Assembly (NCBI RefSeq): GCF_009811315.1
Contig: NZ_BLID01000001.1
Location: 310,001-374,000 of the forward strand
Direction: 5' to 3'
DNA from: Vibrio atypicus
GTDB lineage: Bacteria; Pseudomonadota; Gammaproteobacteria; Enterobacterales; Vibrionaceae
DNA length: 64,000 bases
How positions within the stretch are numbered: the first letter of the stretch is position 1; each line of letters opens with the position of its first letter. Below are positions 54,882-64,000 of the stretch, one piece after another. Below the pieces are notes generated by a model. It was not told the DNA's origin. It did not search any database and saw only the letters and a program-made list of their open reading frames with translations. The translations under genes and the position numbers were made by a program.

Positions 54882-56221
54882 TAGATATCCTTGATTGTAC
54901 AAATAGCCTGGCGAGTTTTACCATTTTTTGTTTTTTGAATTTTGTCGACAATAGTGATAAATACATCCATAGATCTACCTAGACGCGCTTTTGTATTGTC
55001 TATAAGTATTCTTTCTTGCTGTTTATCAAAAACTTGGGCGTTGACGATAGCTTGAACTTCAATTTGGTTTGGATGATCTTGCTTAAATTGCGTTGCAATC
55101 AAGCCTTTAACGCCTTTTGGAATATGATTTAAGATATGAACTTTTTGTCCATCTTCGCCGATTAAGTAGTCTCCGATGCGGCCATCAATGCGATCTATAA
55201 TTGGAAAAACTCGTCCGCAAGGGCAGGAGGTTTCATCTGATAAATACACATGATCGCCGGTTCTATAGCGTATGAGAGGTTGGAGATCATTATTAAAATT
55301 GGTGCCTATGATTTCATGTCGCCCACCACCGACGTCCTCAAGCTCGACGTGAGAATAATCAGTTAAAATATGGTAGCGTCCGTGTTCACAACTCCCTATA
55401 GCTGCTACTCGTTCAAATAGACCATACCAATCATACACTGTACATCCAAAGCGTCTTTCGATGATCTGTTTGTCTTCTAAACTGAGTGACTCAGAAGACG
55501 TTACAATTGATTTTAACTCACTAGGGTAATACAGGTCGTTGGTTTCGAGATGTTTTGCGAGAGTCAAAATCGATGAAGGGTATGCTTGTATCACTTGCAC
55601 GCCATACTCCACCATCGCATCAATGTAACTTTGCAAATTGTTAGGCGACATATGGAAAGATGAAAGCATAATCATGTTCTCAAACCATGAATAGCGCCAG
55701 AACGCTCCGTTCTTTTGCTCTAACGGGACGATCATATCTCCTCTAATCCAAGCACGTTTATCACCTTGAACGAATCCTGCCCACTTTAAGTGACGTGCGA
55801 CAAAAGCCTGTTCACGTATTACTGATTCCATGTTTTGCTTAATGACGAGAGGTGTTCCTGTCGTACCGCTTGTTGCACCAGAAACGATAAACTTAGGAGG
55901 ACATTCATTTATAAACTGCTCACCATTCTCCCTAATATCTGACTTACTTATAAAAGGGAAGTCGTTTAACCAGTCGTTATTACTTTTGGTGAAATGTCTA
56001 TAAAACGGTACGTTATTTGCTGCTTGATTAAGAATGTAACTCAGTCTTTGAGATGAGTATGCAATAAGTTGGTCATTATTGAAGTCATTTTTTTCTATTT
56101 CATTTAGTACATTAAATTGTTCTTTCCCCTCCCTCAGAGTTTTTCGAATTAGTGCTCGAAATGATAGAAGATAAGACTGTATAAATATTGGGGCTGTACG
56201 ATACAATGTCGAAGTAAACAT
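54881..56221 (-). CDS. CapK/PaaK-like adenylate-forming enzyme
   Basis: The 446-residue protein has the AMP-binding P-loop-like SGATSGTTGTPLVIKQ, the YDWYGLFERVAAIGSCEHG core motif and the C-terminal RYRTGDHVYL, CPCGRVFPIIDRIDGR region found in phenylacetate-CoA ligases and CapK proteins. In polysaccharide loci these may activate an acyl or amino acid for decoration. Start is coupled to the upstream gene by TAATG. Confidence 0.85.
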   Translation of the reverse strand: MFTSTLYRTAPIFIQSYLLSFRALIRKTLREGKEQFNVLNEIEKNDFNNDQLIAYSSQRLSYILNQAANNVPFYRHFTKSNNDWLNDFPFISKSDIRENGEQFINECPPKFIVSGATSGTTGTPLVIKQNMESVIREQAFVARHLKWAGFVQGDKRAWIRGDMIVPLEQKNGAFWRYSWFENMIMLSSFHMSPNNLQSYIDAMVEYGVQVIQAYPSSILTLAKHLETNDLYYPSELKSIVTSSESLSLEDKQIIERRFGCTVYDWYGLFERVAAIGSCEHGRYHILTDYSHVELEDVGGGRHEIIGTNFNNDLQPLIRYRTGDHVYLSDETSCPCGRVFPIIDRIDGRIGDYLIGEDGQKVHILNHIPKGVKGLIATQFKQDHPNQIEVQAIVNAQVFDKQQERILIDNTKARLGRSMDVFITIVDKIQKTKNGKTRQAICTIKDI

Positions 56222-56724
56222 TATACGATTTCCTTTTCTGTCATGTATTCTGCCACATCATCGAGATAACTTTCATTTTTAAATATGTCATACTCAAGCT
56301 CATCGACTCGACCTATTATTTTGGCTGGTATACCACCAACAATAAAACCACTCTTGACACTTTTAGTCACTACTGAGTTGGGTGCGATGATAACCTTGTC
56401 ACCAATTTCAACAGGACCTGCGATAACAGCCCCAGGACCAATAAAAACATCATCTCCAATGTTTGGCACTTTTTTATAAGGACCTTTACCTACAACTTTG
56501 CACCCAATCCCGATTCTGCATCGTTTGCCAATTTTTGCATTGTCAATAATGACCACGCCGATACCTTTGACAACAAGAAATGAACCGACACCAATATCGG
56601 CTGTCGGTGGTATTTTTGAGTTGTACAGTAAAAAAATCAACAATTGAATAATTTTAGGTAAAAATGGGATTTTTTTTAAGTGCAACCATCTTGAGATTCG
56701 ATAGAAAAACATACTATTAGGCAT
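56221..56724 (-). CDS. Hexapeptide-repeat acyltransferase (serine-acetyltransferase-like)
   Basis: The 167-residue protein has left-handed beta-helix repeats (IGVVIIDNAKIGKRCRIGIGCKVVGKG, IGDDVFIGPGAVIAGPVEIGDKVIIAPNSVV) and ends near GGIPAKIIGRV, typical of O-acetyltransferases of polysaccharide loci. The N-terminus is hydrophobic and basic (FYRISRWLHLKKIPFLPK). It likely acetylates a sugar of the polymer. Upstream of it is a gap of 83 bases. Confidence 0.85.
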   Translation of the reverse strand: MPNSMFFYRISRWLHLKKIPFLPKIIQLLIFLLYNSKIPPTADIGVGSFLVVKGIGVVIIDNAKIGKRCRIGIGCKVVGKGPYKKVPNIGDDVFIGPGAVIAGPVEIGDKVIIAPNSVVTKSVKSGFIVGGIPAKIIGRVDELEYDIFKNESYLDDVAEYMTEKEIV

Positions 56725-56807
56725 AGACAGCTCCTAAATTAATCTATTAATAGAAAGAAGATTGAAAAAATAACAAGAACTAACAATAATAACCCTGTAT
56801 AATCATC

Positions 56808-58223
56808 CTAATTTTGAGAACAAAAACCCCAGATCAGATACAGTGAAAGCGAGAGTGCTACAATTCCATCTTGATATGTAAAGCCGTAAGTTGTCGCGCA
56901 TGTAGACCAAATAGAAATAATGAATGCTACCATCGCTACCACAATAGATCTATTAGCATTATAAGTTAAACAAAGGCAAATACGTATGACAGAAACAATC
57001 TTGCATAGTGCCCAACAAACCCCAAGCAAACCAAAACTAACCAGCAGTGTAATTAAGCCACTATCGTTAGTTTGCAACAGCAAAGCCCTTTCAACTTGAC
57101 TTTCACTCAACCCTTTCTCGTCGATAACAAAATTGAATAACGATGCTGCATAACTAGAATGAACAAAACCAGGCCCAAAAATAGGGTAATCCAAAAAAGC
57201 TATAATCCTTTGTGGATTTTCAGTAAATCGATATATAAAATTACCTTCTCTATCTTTAACTTCAAAAAAGATAGAAAAAAATCTATCCATAATAAATCCG
57301 TCAGATTGAAATAAAATCATTGGTAAAAATAAAACCAAAACAATCAAAGCACATAGCAGCAACTTATATCGAGCTATACGTTCTGACAAAATAAACAAAA
57401 CTATCAACCCTACAATGATTGCAACCCAATAAGTTCTAGTATAAGACAATAAAATTGAAAGCAATGATAAAATAGAAATTATTGTTATTATAAGTCTATT
57501 ATGTGAACTATGCGTTGATATCAAAAATGAAGTAGAAGTAAAAAAGGAAATTGAAGCGATAAAGTAAGCAGGTAAATAAACTCGCGTAACTGAATCATCT
57601 ACTGTTTCAAGCTGTCTCACAATAGAGTGTTCAGCTATTTCAAACCCTAATATTTGCAATAACATCATTACTACTTGTATAATCGCGATGGCAAAAATAA
57701 ACTTTAGTAACTGATGCTTTTCATGCGTTGTAGAAAAAAATTTAACAAAATAAAAAAAACTAAGAATAAAAAGAAATCCTCGGCCGACTTTGAGAGATGA
57801 AATAACAGGTAAATCAAAGCGAATAGATGTGAGAAAGAACTGACATATCGTCATAAAAACGAAGCTCATTATGATTAATGTCAGTAACACAAAAACGTTA
57901 TCTGTCGGAAAACGCCATCCTTCACGTAAGTTAGAAACAATGTAAATGCCAACCATTGAGATAAACAGCAGGTCATCGAATTTGAAAACACCGGGGATCC
58001 GAACAAAATGTTCAGGGTTAATTAACCCCAAAAAGTTGACTGTAGATAATATAAATAAATATCCAAATAGTTTTGGATTAAAAAATAGGAAACATACTAG
58101 CACAAAGATGATTGGAAAGAACAAAGTTTCGTAATTTTCAGTAACAGAGAAAAAAACGACATAAAAAGTTAATAACACAAACCCAAGGAAATAAAGCACT
58201 CTATTCAATTGTAAACTAATCAC
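56808..58223 (-). CDS. O-antigen ligase/polymerase-like membrane protein (Wzy candidate)
   Basis: The 471-residue protein has about 12 transmembrane helices, with a periplasmic loop (REGNFIYRFTENPQRIIAFLDYPIFGPGFVHSSYAASLF) of the O-antigen ligase type. With a Wzx and several glycosyltransferases next to it, a polymerase role is likely. It overlaps the preceding glycosyltransferase by 8 bases. The gene is AT-rich. Confidence 0.75.
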   Translation of the reverse strand: MISLQLNRVLYFLGFVLLTFYVVFFSVTENYETLFFPIIFVLVCFLFFNPKLFGYLFILSTVNFLGLINPEHFVRIPGVFKFDDLLFISMVGIYIVSNLREGWRFPTDNVFVLLTLIIMSFVFMTICQFFLTSIRFDLPVISSLKVGRGFLFILSFFYFVKFFSTTHEKHQLLKFIFAIAIIQVVMMLLQILGFEIAEHSIVRQLETVDDSVTRVYLPAYFIASISFFTSTSFLISTHSSHNRLIITIISILSLLSILLSYTRTYWVAIIVGLIVLFILSERIARYKLLLCALIVLVLFLPMILFQSDGFIMDRFFSIFFEVKDREGNFIYRFTENPQRIIAFLDYPIFGPGFVHSSYAASLFNFVIDEKGLSESQVERALLLQTNDSGLITLLVSFGLLGVCWALCKIVSVIRICLCLTYNANRSIVVAMVAFIISIWSTCATTYGFTYQDGIVALSLSLYLIWGFCSQN

Positions 58224-59355
58224 TATCTACCAAAACCTTATAAAATCTCTTTCCAACTGAATTCCAGTTGTAATAAGCCTTGACAGCTTTAATTCCAGAT
58301 TCAGAAGCTTTAGAAAACAGCTCTTGATTACTAAGATAACGAAGAATTTCATCTGTTAATGCTAAAGAAGAACCGAAAGGCACAACTGACCCTGCGTTAC
58401 TATCTACTAAGATGTCCGGCATTGCGTCAATATCCGAACCAATGCAAGGTAATCCGTGTGCCATAGCTTCAAGCAATACCAAGCCAAACGCTTCATAAGC
58501 TGAGTGAATCAAAAACATATCAACACTATTATATAACTCACTCAGCCTATCCTTGTCATATATACGGCCCAAGTACTTGACACCTTCTGTGGATATACAT
58601 GGATCTACTCGCGGCCCAACTATTGTTAACGTTGCATTTGGGTACACCTTTTTTACGTCTGAAAAAGCATCGCAAATAAAGCTCCCTCCTTTCTGCTCGA
58701 ACATTTTTCCGACAAAAAGAAAGTGCGGACCGTCTTTTGACAAGACACGCTTCACACTAGTATCCTTCGGATGTAAATTAGAACCATAGCCGACAACTGA
58801 AATAGAGCTTAATTGAACCCCGTAGTGCTCGACTAAAGAATGGCCTATATATTTACTTGGGATCAATATTTTCTTAGCTCTCAAATATAACTTACTCTCT
58901 AAATTATACCATTTAATCAATTCCGATTTTGAAGGAGGAAGCAAAGGGGAAATATTTTGGTCATTCTTATCTTCTGCTAGTTTCATCGTATAATCGGTTA
59001 GAATATATAACGGAATATCATTATGTATATACTTAGTGCAATCATAAGTCCCAGAGACTTGGATAATTCCAGAATAACGACCAACATCGTTCCTTTTTAT
59101 ATACTTTGCACACCACCTACTCTTTAGTTTAAATGCCCATGTGCTTTTTTGTAACATGTTATATTTTCGTTCTGATTTTAAAATCCATTTATTATAATTA
59201 AAATCGAAGCTAAGAATTATTGCTAAAAAATATAATCTCCATATTTTTGGTATAAAAACTATATCGAGTTCTAGATCATAATCTCTTAACTCTGAAAATA
59301 TGTTTTCGCTTACTCCAGAAAAATTAACACTAAAAACCAAATATTTTTTCTTCAT
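58216..59355 (-). CDS. Family-4 glycosyltransferase
   Basis: The 379-residue GT-B protein has HFLFVGKMFEQKGGSFICDAF and the SAYEAFGLVLLEAMAHGLPCIGSDIDAMPDIL donor-binding region. Very AT-rich. It ends inside the polymerase gene (8 bases) and begins 2 bases after the neighbour transferase. Donor and acceptor unknown. Confidence 0.86.
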   Translation of the reverse strand: MKKKYLVFSVNFSGVSENIFSELRDYDLELDIVFIPKIWRLYFLAIILSFDFNYNKWILKSERKYNMLQKSTWAFKLKSRWCAKYIKRNDVGRYSGIIQVSGTYDCTKYIHNDIPLYILTDYTMKLAEDKNDQNISPLLPPSKSELIKWYNLESKLYLRAKKILIPSKYIGHSLVEHYGVQLSSISVVGYGSNLHPKDTSVKRVLSKDGPHFLFVGKMFEQKGGSFICDAFSDVKKVYPNATLTIVGPRVDPCISTEGVKYLGRIYDKDRLSELYNSVDMFLIHSAYEAFGLVLLEAMAHGLPCIGSDIDAMPDILVDSNAGSVVPFGSSLALTDEILRYLSNQELFSKASESGIKAVKAYYNWNSVGKRFYKVLVDSD

Positions 59356-59357
59356 TA

Positions 59358-60458
59358 TTAAATTTCCAAGTCTTGTATCAAAGAAAGTAGTTTTTTAATG
59401 TCATACTTCTCATCAAATAAATGAGAATGCTCCCTACAACGTTTAGACCATCTATCGCGCTCTTTCAAAACTAGGTAGATTACCGCTAGCCATGCGTGAG
59501 GATTTTTATAATCTTTAACAATTAAAGCGTCATCACAAACCGTTTCTGGTAAGCCTCCCCGGTTCGAGACTATAACAGGAATCCCATAGGACGAAGCCTC
59601 CACTGAAACCTTACCAAACGCTTCTCGCCATATCGAAGGAGCAAGAATCAACTTGCTAGTGGAATATAAATTTTCAACATCTTCAAAAAACGGATGAAAC
59701 AATACATTGTCAATCATGTGTTCCTCGTATCCTCGCCCAATTACTCTAAACTTTTCATTTGGCATTAAGCGAGCTATTTTTAAAAAGGTGCTAATTCCCT
59801 TTACCTCTCCGCTCCCAATCATTGTGATATAACTGTCACTAGCATGTGGTTCTAAGATTGGTTTTCCAATAGAACTCGTAAATGGGTATATGATCCTCGG
59901 CTTAATTAATTCCTGTTCTTCTATCCTGTCAGCAATATATTTGGAGTTGGCAATCGTCGCATCTGAATTCTGTAGAGCATGACTATTCTTAATACAGTGA
60001 AATACAAAAAACGGATAGTCTATCAATTTTCTAATTTGACGCAGTGTTTTTTTTATTAATCCTGTAGCAGGAATATACTCTGGTCGTATATTTAAACTAA
60101 ACTCTTCATGTACGTAATAAAAAGATTTCCTATTCTTATTGCAAGTTGCATTTACAGCTGCTATTCCAGTAGAACAATTAGCAATTACTAAATCATATTC
60201 ATTCTTTGTAAAAAATTTAAATATTATAAAATAATTTATAAAATTATTAAAGTAATTGAAAAACTTTATATCTAATAGACTGACAATTTGAATATTTGGA
60301 TAGTTAAACTTGCAATATTTATTGTATGCTCTTCGATCTCCTGATATTATGACAACTTCATAGTTGTCACAAAGCGCTTCGTACATTTGGTTTATACACG
60401 TTTCTGCTCCACCGACTTTATACTGAGCGTTGACACTAAATATAGCGATTTTTTTCAT
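59358..60458 (-). CDS. Family-4 glycosyltransferase
   Basis: The 366-residue GT-B protein begins MKKIAIFSVNAQYKVGGAETCI, with an N-terminal acceptor domain and the C-terminal APSIWREAFGKVSVEASSYGIPVIVSNRGGLPE motif. The start overlaps the flippase end by 23 bases. It belongs to the AT-rich core. Specificity unknown. Confidence 0.86.
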   Translation of the reverse strand: MKKIAIFSVNAQYKVGGAETCINQMYEALCDNYEVVIISGDRRAYNKYCKFNYPNIQIVSLLDIKFFNYFNNFINYFIIFKFFTKNEYDLVIANCSTGIAAVNATCNKNRKSFYYVHEEFSLNIRPEYIPATGLIKKTLRQIRKLIDYPFFVFHCIKNSHALQNSDATIANSKYIADRIEEQELIKPRIIYPFTSSIGKPILEPHASDSYITMIGSGEVKGISTFLKIARLMPNEKFRVIGRGYEEHMIDNVLFHPFFEDVENLYSTSKLILAPSIWREAFGKVSVEASSYGIPVIVSNRGGLPETVCDDALIVKDYKNPHAWLAVIYLVLKERDRWSKRCREHSHLFDEKYDIKKLLSLIQDLEI

Positions 60459-61872
60459 TCAAGAACCTCATAACTTTCTTTCCAAACACAATAGGATCTC
60501 TTTTATATTGAAGAGAAAAAAACATACAAAACATAAAAGACACTAGTATAGTAATTAAAAAGGCCATTTTCTCAGTGACAACATTAATCATAAACATAGA
60601 AGAAATATAAAAAATCAGCGTTACTAAGACCGGTTTTACTAATGTAGCCGCGTAAGTCGAAATCCTAATGGGTACTACAGTATTCAAAAAAATCAACTGT
60701 AGAATAAGAAAAAAAGTTTGAGAAAAGACATATGCCCACGCCACACCAAATATCGAATACTTTTGATATAGAACTAAAGATAATAAAACTAAGCTTATTA
60801 ATGATAATATATTTGAAAAAAGCTCTCTATATACTATTTTCTGAGATTTCAATAGATCACCGACAACAATAGAGATTGAAGATATAATTACTCCAAAAAC
60901 AAGAATTTTTAACATCTCGGACATAGCGATCCACTTTTCGCCATAGATAGTAGTAACGATCAAATCTGAATAAAAAAATACAACAAAAGCAATAGGGAGA
61001 AATAGGAACGCTAACGCACTGATGGTTGTCACAAAAGTATCTCTTAAAAATAGCCTATCATCTTGTTTTTTTGAGAATTCTACGAATAACACAGAGCTAA
61101 CATTACGAACTATTTGATTAAGCGGCATTTTTAGTAGTTTTAATGCTCGAGTATAGAGCCCTACTCCTGAAGTACCACCAGCTAACGACACAAAATACTT
61201 ATCTATATTGGCGGTTGAGAATAGAAAAACACTTTGTAATGACATAGCAATCGACATTCTACTATGTTTGGATATAACCTTATAGTCAAAACCAGCCAAT
61301 AACCTATACTCTTTTCCACAAAGCCAAATAACCATGACTAACTTTGCTGCTTGTCTTATCATAAAAGAATACAACAATGAATATATTCCTAAACCAACAC
61401 TTGCCAATGTAAAAAGTGAAGCAGCATATATAACCACTGAAATTAATTCAGATGCACCAGTTTGCCAATATTTTTCTTTTTTGAGCAGTGCTGTTCTATA
61501 AATATACTCTGCAGTCAAAATTGGAGCTGTCCAAACCAAGATTTCATAACTATTATAAATACTTTCTGCATCAAAAAATGGTGCGTACAAGTAAAAAAAA
61601 TAGTATGAAACCATCGATAATATAAAGCTCAAGACAACAACAGTACAAGCGATACTACAAAGGTCTAAAGATGTTGAACTCTTATTCTGTACAAAACTTA
61701 CTGCGAGGCTCTTTAGAGATAGTACACTGATTAGTTCAACAGCAATTAGCGCCAACGCAAACACACCAAAGTCAGATGGTGACAATATCCTTGCGATAAA
61801 TATTTCGACAGAAAAGACAACTACTTGTGACGTAATATTAAAACCACCCGTAGAAATAATACTTTTAATCAT
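60436..61872 (-). CDS. Polysaccharide flippase (Wzx-like, MOP superfamily)
   Basis: The 478-residue protein has about 12-14 transmembrane helices; FITSQVVVFSVEIFIARILSPSDFGVFALAL at the N-terminus and SGVGLYTRALKLLKMPLNQIVRNVSSVLFVEFSKKQDD are typical of Wzx/RfbX-type flippases. It moves the lipid-linked repeat unit across the inner membrane. Eight bases overlap with the preceding transferase gene. Confidence 0.87.
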   Translation of the reverse strand: MIKSIISTGGFNITSQVVVFSVEIFIARILSPSDFGVFALALIAVELISVLSLKSLAVSFVQNKSSTSLDLCSIACTVVVLSFILSMVSYYFFYLYAPFFDAESIYNSYEILVWTAPILTAEYIYRTALLKKEKYWQTGASELISVVIYAASLFTLASVGLGIYSLLYSFMIRQAAKLVMVIWLCGKEYRLLAGFDYKVISKHSRMSIAMSLQSVFLFSTANIDKYFVSLAGGTSGVGLYTRALKLLKMPLNQIVRNVSSVLFVEFSKKQDDRLFLRDTFVTTISALAFLFLPIAFVVFFYSDLIVTTIYGEKWIAMSEMLKILVFGVIISSISIVVGDLLKSQKIVYRELFSNILSLISLVLLSLVLYQKYSIFGVAWAYVFSQTFFLILQLIFLNTVVPIRISTYAATLVKPVLVTLIFYISSMFMINVVTEKMAFLITILVSFMFCMFFSLQYKRDPIVFGKKVMRFLNEKNRYI

Positions 61873-63022
61873 TAGAAATTAACTCATTTAAGTATATCGA
61901 TTCATATCTATTAATAATGCTCTCCACTGAAAACTCTTCCTTAATCATTTCATTTCCACAAGTCTGAGAATGTTTATTAAGTCGTTGCACAAGTTTTGCT
62001 ATATTTAAGTAATCATTAGGTTCGACTATATTTAATAACTCATTTTCTTGTTCTCTTTTCGATAAATCAGATATAACGCCTGTATTAGAACAGATCACCG
62101 GCAATTTGGAAGCGATCATTTCAAGTGGAACCAGACCAAACGTCTCTTCTTCAGATAAAAAAACACCAATATCAGAATTTACGTAAAAGTTTATAATTTC
62201 TTCAATAGACTTAGCCCCCATAAAGTGAATATTTTCAACAAGTCCATATTGTCTAATCACTTTACAAAGATGTTCATAATAGGACGAATCAGAAACGGGG
62301 CCTATAACTTTTAATCGAACCGGCACTTTAGCCTCTTTCAGCTTTTTAACTACTTCGACCAAGTGATGAATACCTTTTCTTTTGGTTATTACTGCGCAAG
62401 TTACTAACTCAATCGTCCGGGTATTTGTCCTAAAGACCGGCTTAAAATATCTATCATCTATTGGATTGTAAACTACATCAATTTGTCTTTTCGTTTCACC
62501 TTCCACGCTATATTTTAAATATTCACTTACACTTGTATAACGCGAGATACTCTTATTAGCAAGAAATGGGATAACTATTTCATATAAAAAATTATTTAGA
62601 AACGAACCTCGTTTTCTACATATTTTCTTGTAACTATGAAGGGTTAATACTTTCGATATATTTGTTCCTAGACAGACAACCCAAGAGTTCAAATGTGAAT
62701 GTATCAAATCAGGGGAAAAATCTAAAATTTGCTCCTTAATTTTTTTATTCTGATAGACTAAGTTTGGAACAAATCGATTTAGCTTTATATCATTTTTTAC
62801 GTTAAATTTAACAATTTCCAAATTAGAGTTTAGCTTTTCAATTACTCCTTCTTGTATTACTTTATTCATTGGGTCGAAAGCAACTACCCTATATGAAAAC
62901 TTATTAGAAGGAGACTGATGAAGCTGCTTTAACAACATTTGACATACAGAATCTACTCCTCCTGCACTTGTACTACCCCAATCCGTCGTCGAAAGAGGCG
63001 ATATTACTAACACTTTTTTCAT
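61865..63022 (-). CDS. Family-4 glycosyltransferase
   Basis: The 385-residue GT-B protein has TTDWGSTSAGGVDSVCQMLLKQL at the N-terminus and SDIGVFLSEEETFGLVPLEMIASKLPVICSNTG in the donor-binding domain. It is AT-rich, 16 bases after wecC, and overlaps the flippase. Specificity unknown. Confidence 0.87.
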   Translation of the reverse strand: MKKVLVISPLSTTDWGSTSAGGVDSVCQMLLKQLHQSPSNKFSYRVVAFDPMNKVIQEGVIEKLNSNLEIVKFNVKNDIKLNRFVPNLVYQNKKIKEQILDFSPDLIHSHLNSWVVCLGTNISKVLTLHSYKKICRKRGSFLNNFLYEIVIPFLANKSISRYTSVSEYLKYSVEGETKRQIDVVYNPIDDRYFKPVFRTNTRTIELVTCAVITKRKGIHHLVEVVKKLKEAKVPVRLKVIGPVSDSSYYEHLCKVIRQYGLVENIHFMGAKSIEEIINFYVNSDIGVFLSEEETFGLVPLEMIASKLPVICSNTGVISDLSKREQENELLNIVEPNDYLNIAKLVQRLNKHSQTCGNEMIKEEFSVESIINRYESIYLNELISND

Positions 63023-63038
63023 TTTAGCTAATATCTTA

Positions 63039-64000
63039 TTAATAACTTAATCCAATAATACCGCGCGTATCAATCACGACTTTAGTTGCAAACTGTGTTT
63101 TGTCTGCTGCTTTAAATTGCTTGTGATCAACGAGGACAACAATGATATTGGCTTTTTCCAAAGCCGCATCGAGTGTCATTTGCTCCACGTCAGCATGGAC
63201 TAGTTTCTCGGGCAATGAGTGGACATTTGGCTCTACAGCTAAAACCTGACCAATGTTTTTAGCTGCTAGCTCTTCGACAATCTGCAGGGCAGGGCTTTCA
63301 CGGAGGTCATCAATATCGGCTTTAAATGCTAAGCCAAGACAAGCAATGACAGGGCGTTTAAACTCGTCAGCAGCTTTTTCGATTTGGTCGATAACATAAA
63401 GCGGTTTTGCGTCATTCGTTAAGCGTGCTTGACGGATAATTTTCGCGTCTTCTGGCGCACTATCAACAATAAACCAAGGGTCAACAGCAATACAATGTCC
63501 ACCAACACCTGGCCCTGGGCTCAGTACATTGACACGTGGATGGCGGTTAGCGAGCTTTATTAACTCCCAAACGTTGATTTTCAGCTTGTCACAAATTACA
63601 GACAACTCATTAGCAAATGCAATATTCACATCACGGAACGAGTTCTCAGTTAGTTTTGCCATTTCCGCTGTACGAGCATTTGTGATAATACATTCGCCAC
63701 GTACAAAGGTTGAGTAGAGTTCGACAGCTCTTTCGCTACACGCTTTAGAAAGGCCACCAATAACACGATCATTAGAAACTAATTCTTGCAGTACATAGCC
63801 CGGAAGAACTCGTTCTGGGCAGTGGGCAATTTTGATATCAGCAGCTTCGCCTTTATCTTGTGGGAAACTTAAGTCCGGTCTTGCTGCCGCTAACCATGTA
63901 GCCAATTTCTCTGTCGCACCTACTGGTGAAGTAGATTCTAGAATCACCAGATTTCCTTTTTCCAGTACAGGCGCAATTGCTTTACATGCTGCTTTAATAT
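63039..64000 (-). CDS. wecC: UDP-N-acetyl-D-mannosamine dehydrogenase, N-terminus beyond window
   Basis: About 320 residues are visible. The frame stays open to the window edge (KAACKAIAPVLEKGNLVILESTSPVG), so the start is outside. The central motif SPGPGVGGHCIAVDPWFIV and FADIDDLRESPALQIVEEL-like ALAFKADIDDLRESPALQIV mark the UDP-glucose/ManNAc dehydrogenase family, with the closest look to WecC. It oxidises UDP-ManNAc to the uronate, so a WecB epimerase should lie outside the window. GC content looks normal, unlike the genes after it. Confidence 0.88.
   Translation of the reverse strand, partial: IKAACKAIAPVLEKGNLVILESTSPVGATEKLATWLAAARPDLSFPQDKGEAADIKIAHCPERVLPGYVLQELVSNDRVIGGLSKACSERAVELYSTFVRGECIITNARTAEMAKLTENSFRDVNIAFANELSVICDKLKINVWELIKLANRHPRVNVLSPGPGVGGHCIAVDPWFIVDSAPEDAKIIRQARLTNDAKPLYVIDQIEKAADEFKRPVIACLGLAFKADIDDLRESPALQIVEELAAKNIGQVLAVEPNVHSLPEKLVHADVEQMTLDAALEKANIIVVLVDHKQFKAADKTQFATKVVIDTRGIIGLSY

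Overview
The window looks like a Vibrio genome segment, probably from the smaller chromosome. The basis is gene content and order: hutW-hutX-hutZ divergent from tonB1-exbB1-exbD1-hutB-hutC-hutD, a ptrB-hutR pair, ppsA beside ppsR, and a GlyGly-CTERM secreted protease are all typical of vibrios. Species cannot be fixed from the sequence alone. No tRNA, rRNA, CRISPR array, insertion sequence or phage gene was seen.

Layout. (1) 1-8.5 kb, minus strand: a tight five-gene operon of oligopeptidase B (ptrB), a HutR-like TonB-dependent receptor, a surface-anchored zinc metalloprotease with a P-domain and GlyGly-CTERM tail, a DUF1566 lipoprotein and a second DUF1566 protein cut by the window edge. Fur-like and CRP-like sites lie upstream. 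(2) 8.7-22 kb: an AstE-like deacylase with its MarR regulator, an MsbA-like ABC exporter, two EamA transporters (one paired with a LysR regulator), a CDGSH-glutamate synthase fusion, a PAS-GGDEF cyclase, a membrane protein behind a 40-bp palindrome that shares its core with the marR promoter, and an SgrR-like regulator divergent from an MFS exporter. (3) 22-29.5 kb: an orphan periplasmic binding protein, a divergent NAD-synthesis pair (NadD-like and nadE) around a perfect 22-bp palindrome, small unknown proteins, a lone carbamate kinase, a DUF924 protein and a D-2-hydroxyacid dehydrogenase.

(4) 29.5-37.3 kb: the haem utilisation locus. hutWXZ (haem ring opening) and tonB1-exbBD-hutBCD (energised uptake and inner-membrane import) diverge from a Fur-box region. 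A degenerate PduO-like protein follows hutZ. Together with the ptrB-hutR operon this gives the strain two haem-acquisition modules in one window. (5) 37-48.7 kb: housekeeping and signalling genes: ppsR/ppsA, a LysM-M23 endopeptidase, a stand-alone glycogen-binding domain, GFA and DUF1275 proteins, a YjiH transporter, and a two-gene unit of a periplasmic molybdopterin-oxidoreductase-fold protein with a transmembrane diguanylate cyclase.

(6) 48.7-64 kb, all minus strand: an exopolysaccharide or capsule locus running from wecC (cut by the window edge) through a Wzx flippase, four family-4 glycosyltransferases, two polymerase/ligase-like membrane proteins, a hexapeptide acyltransferase, a CapK/PaaK-like adenylate-forming enzyme, a six-hairpin glycosidase-like protein, a WecG/TagA transferase, a VpsP-like protein, a secreted Ala-rich protein and a Wzb-like phosphatase. 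Many of its genes overlap by TAATG or ATGA. The stretch 56.8-63 kb is visibly AT-rich, suggesting an exchanged serotype-like core inside a more conserved frame.
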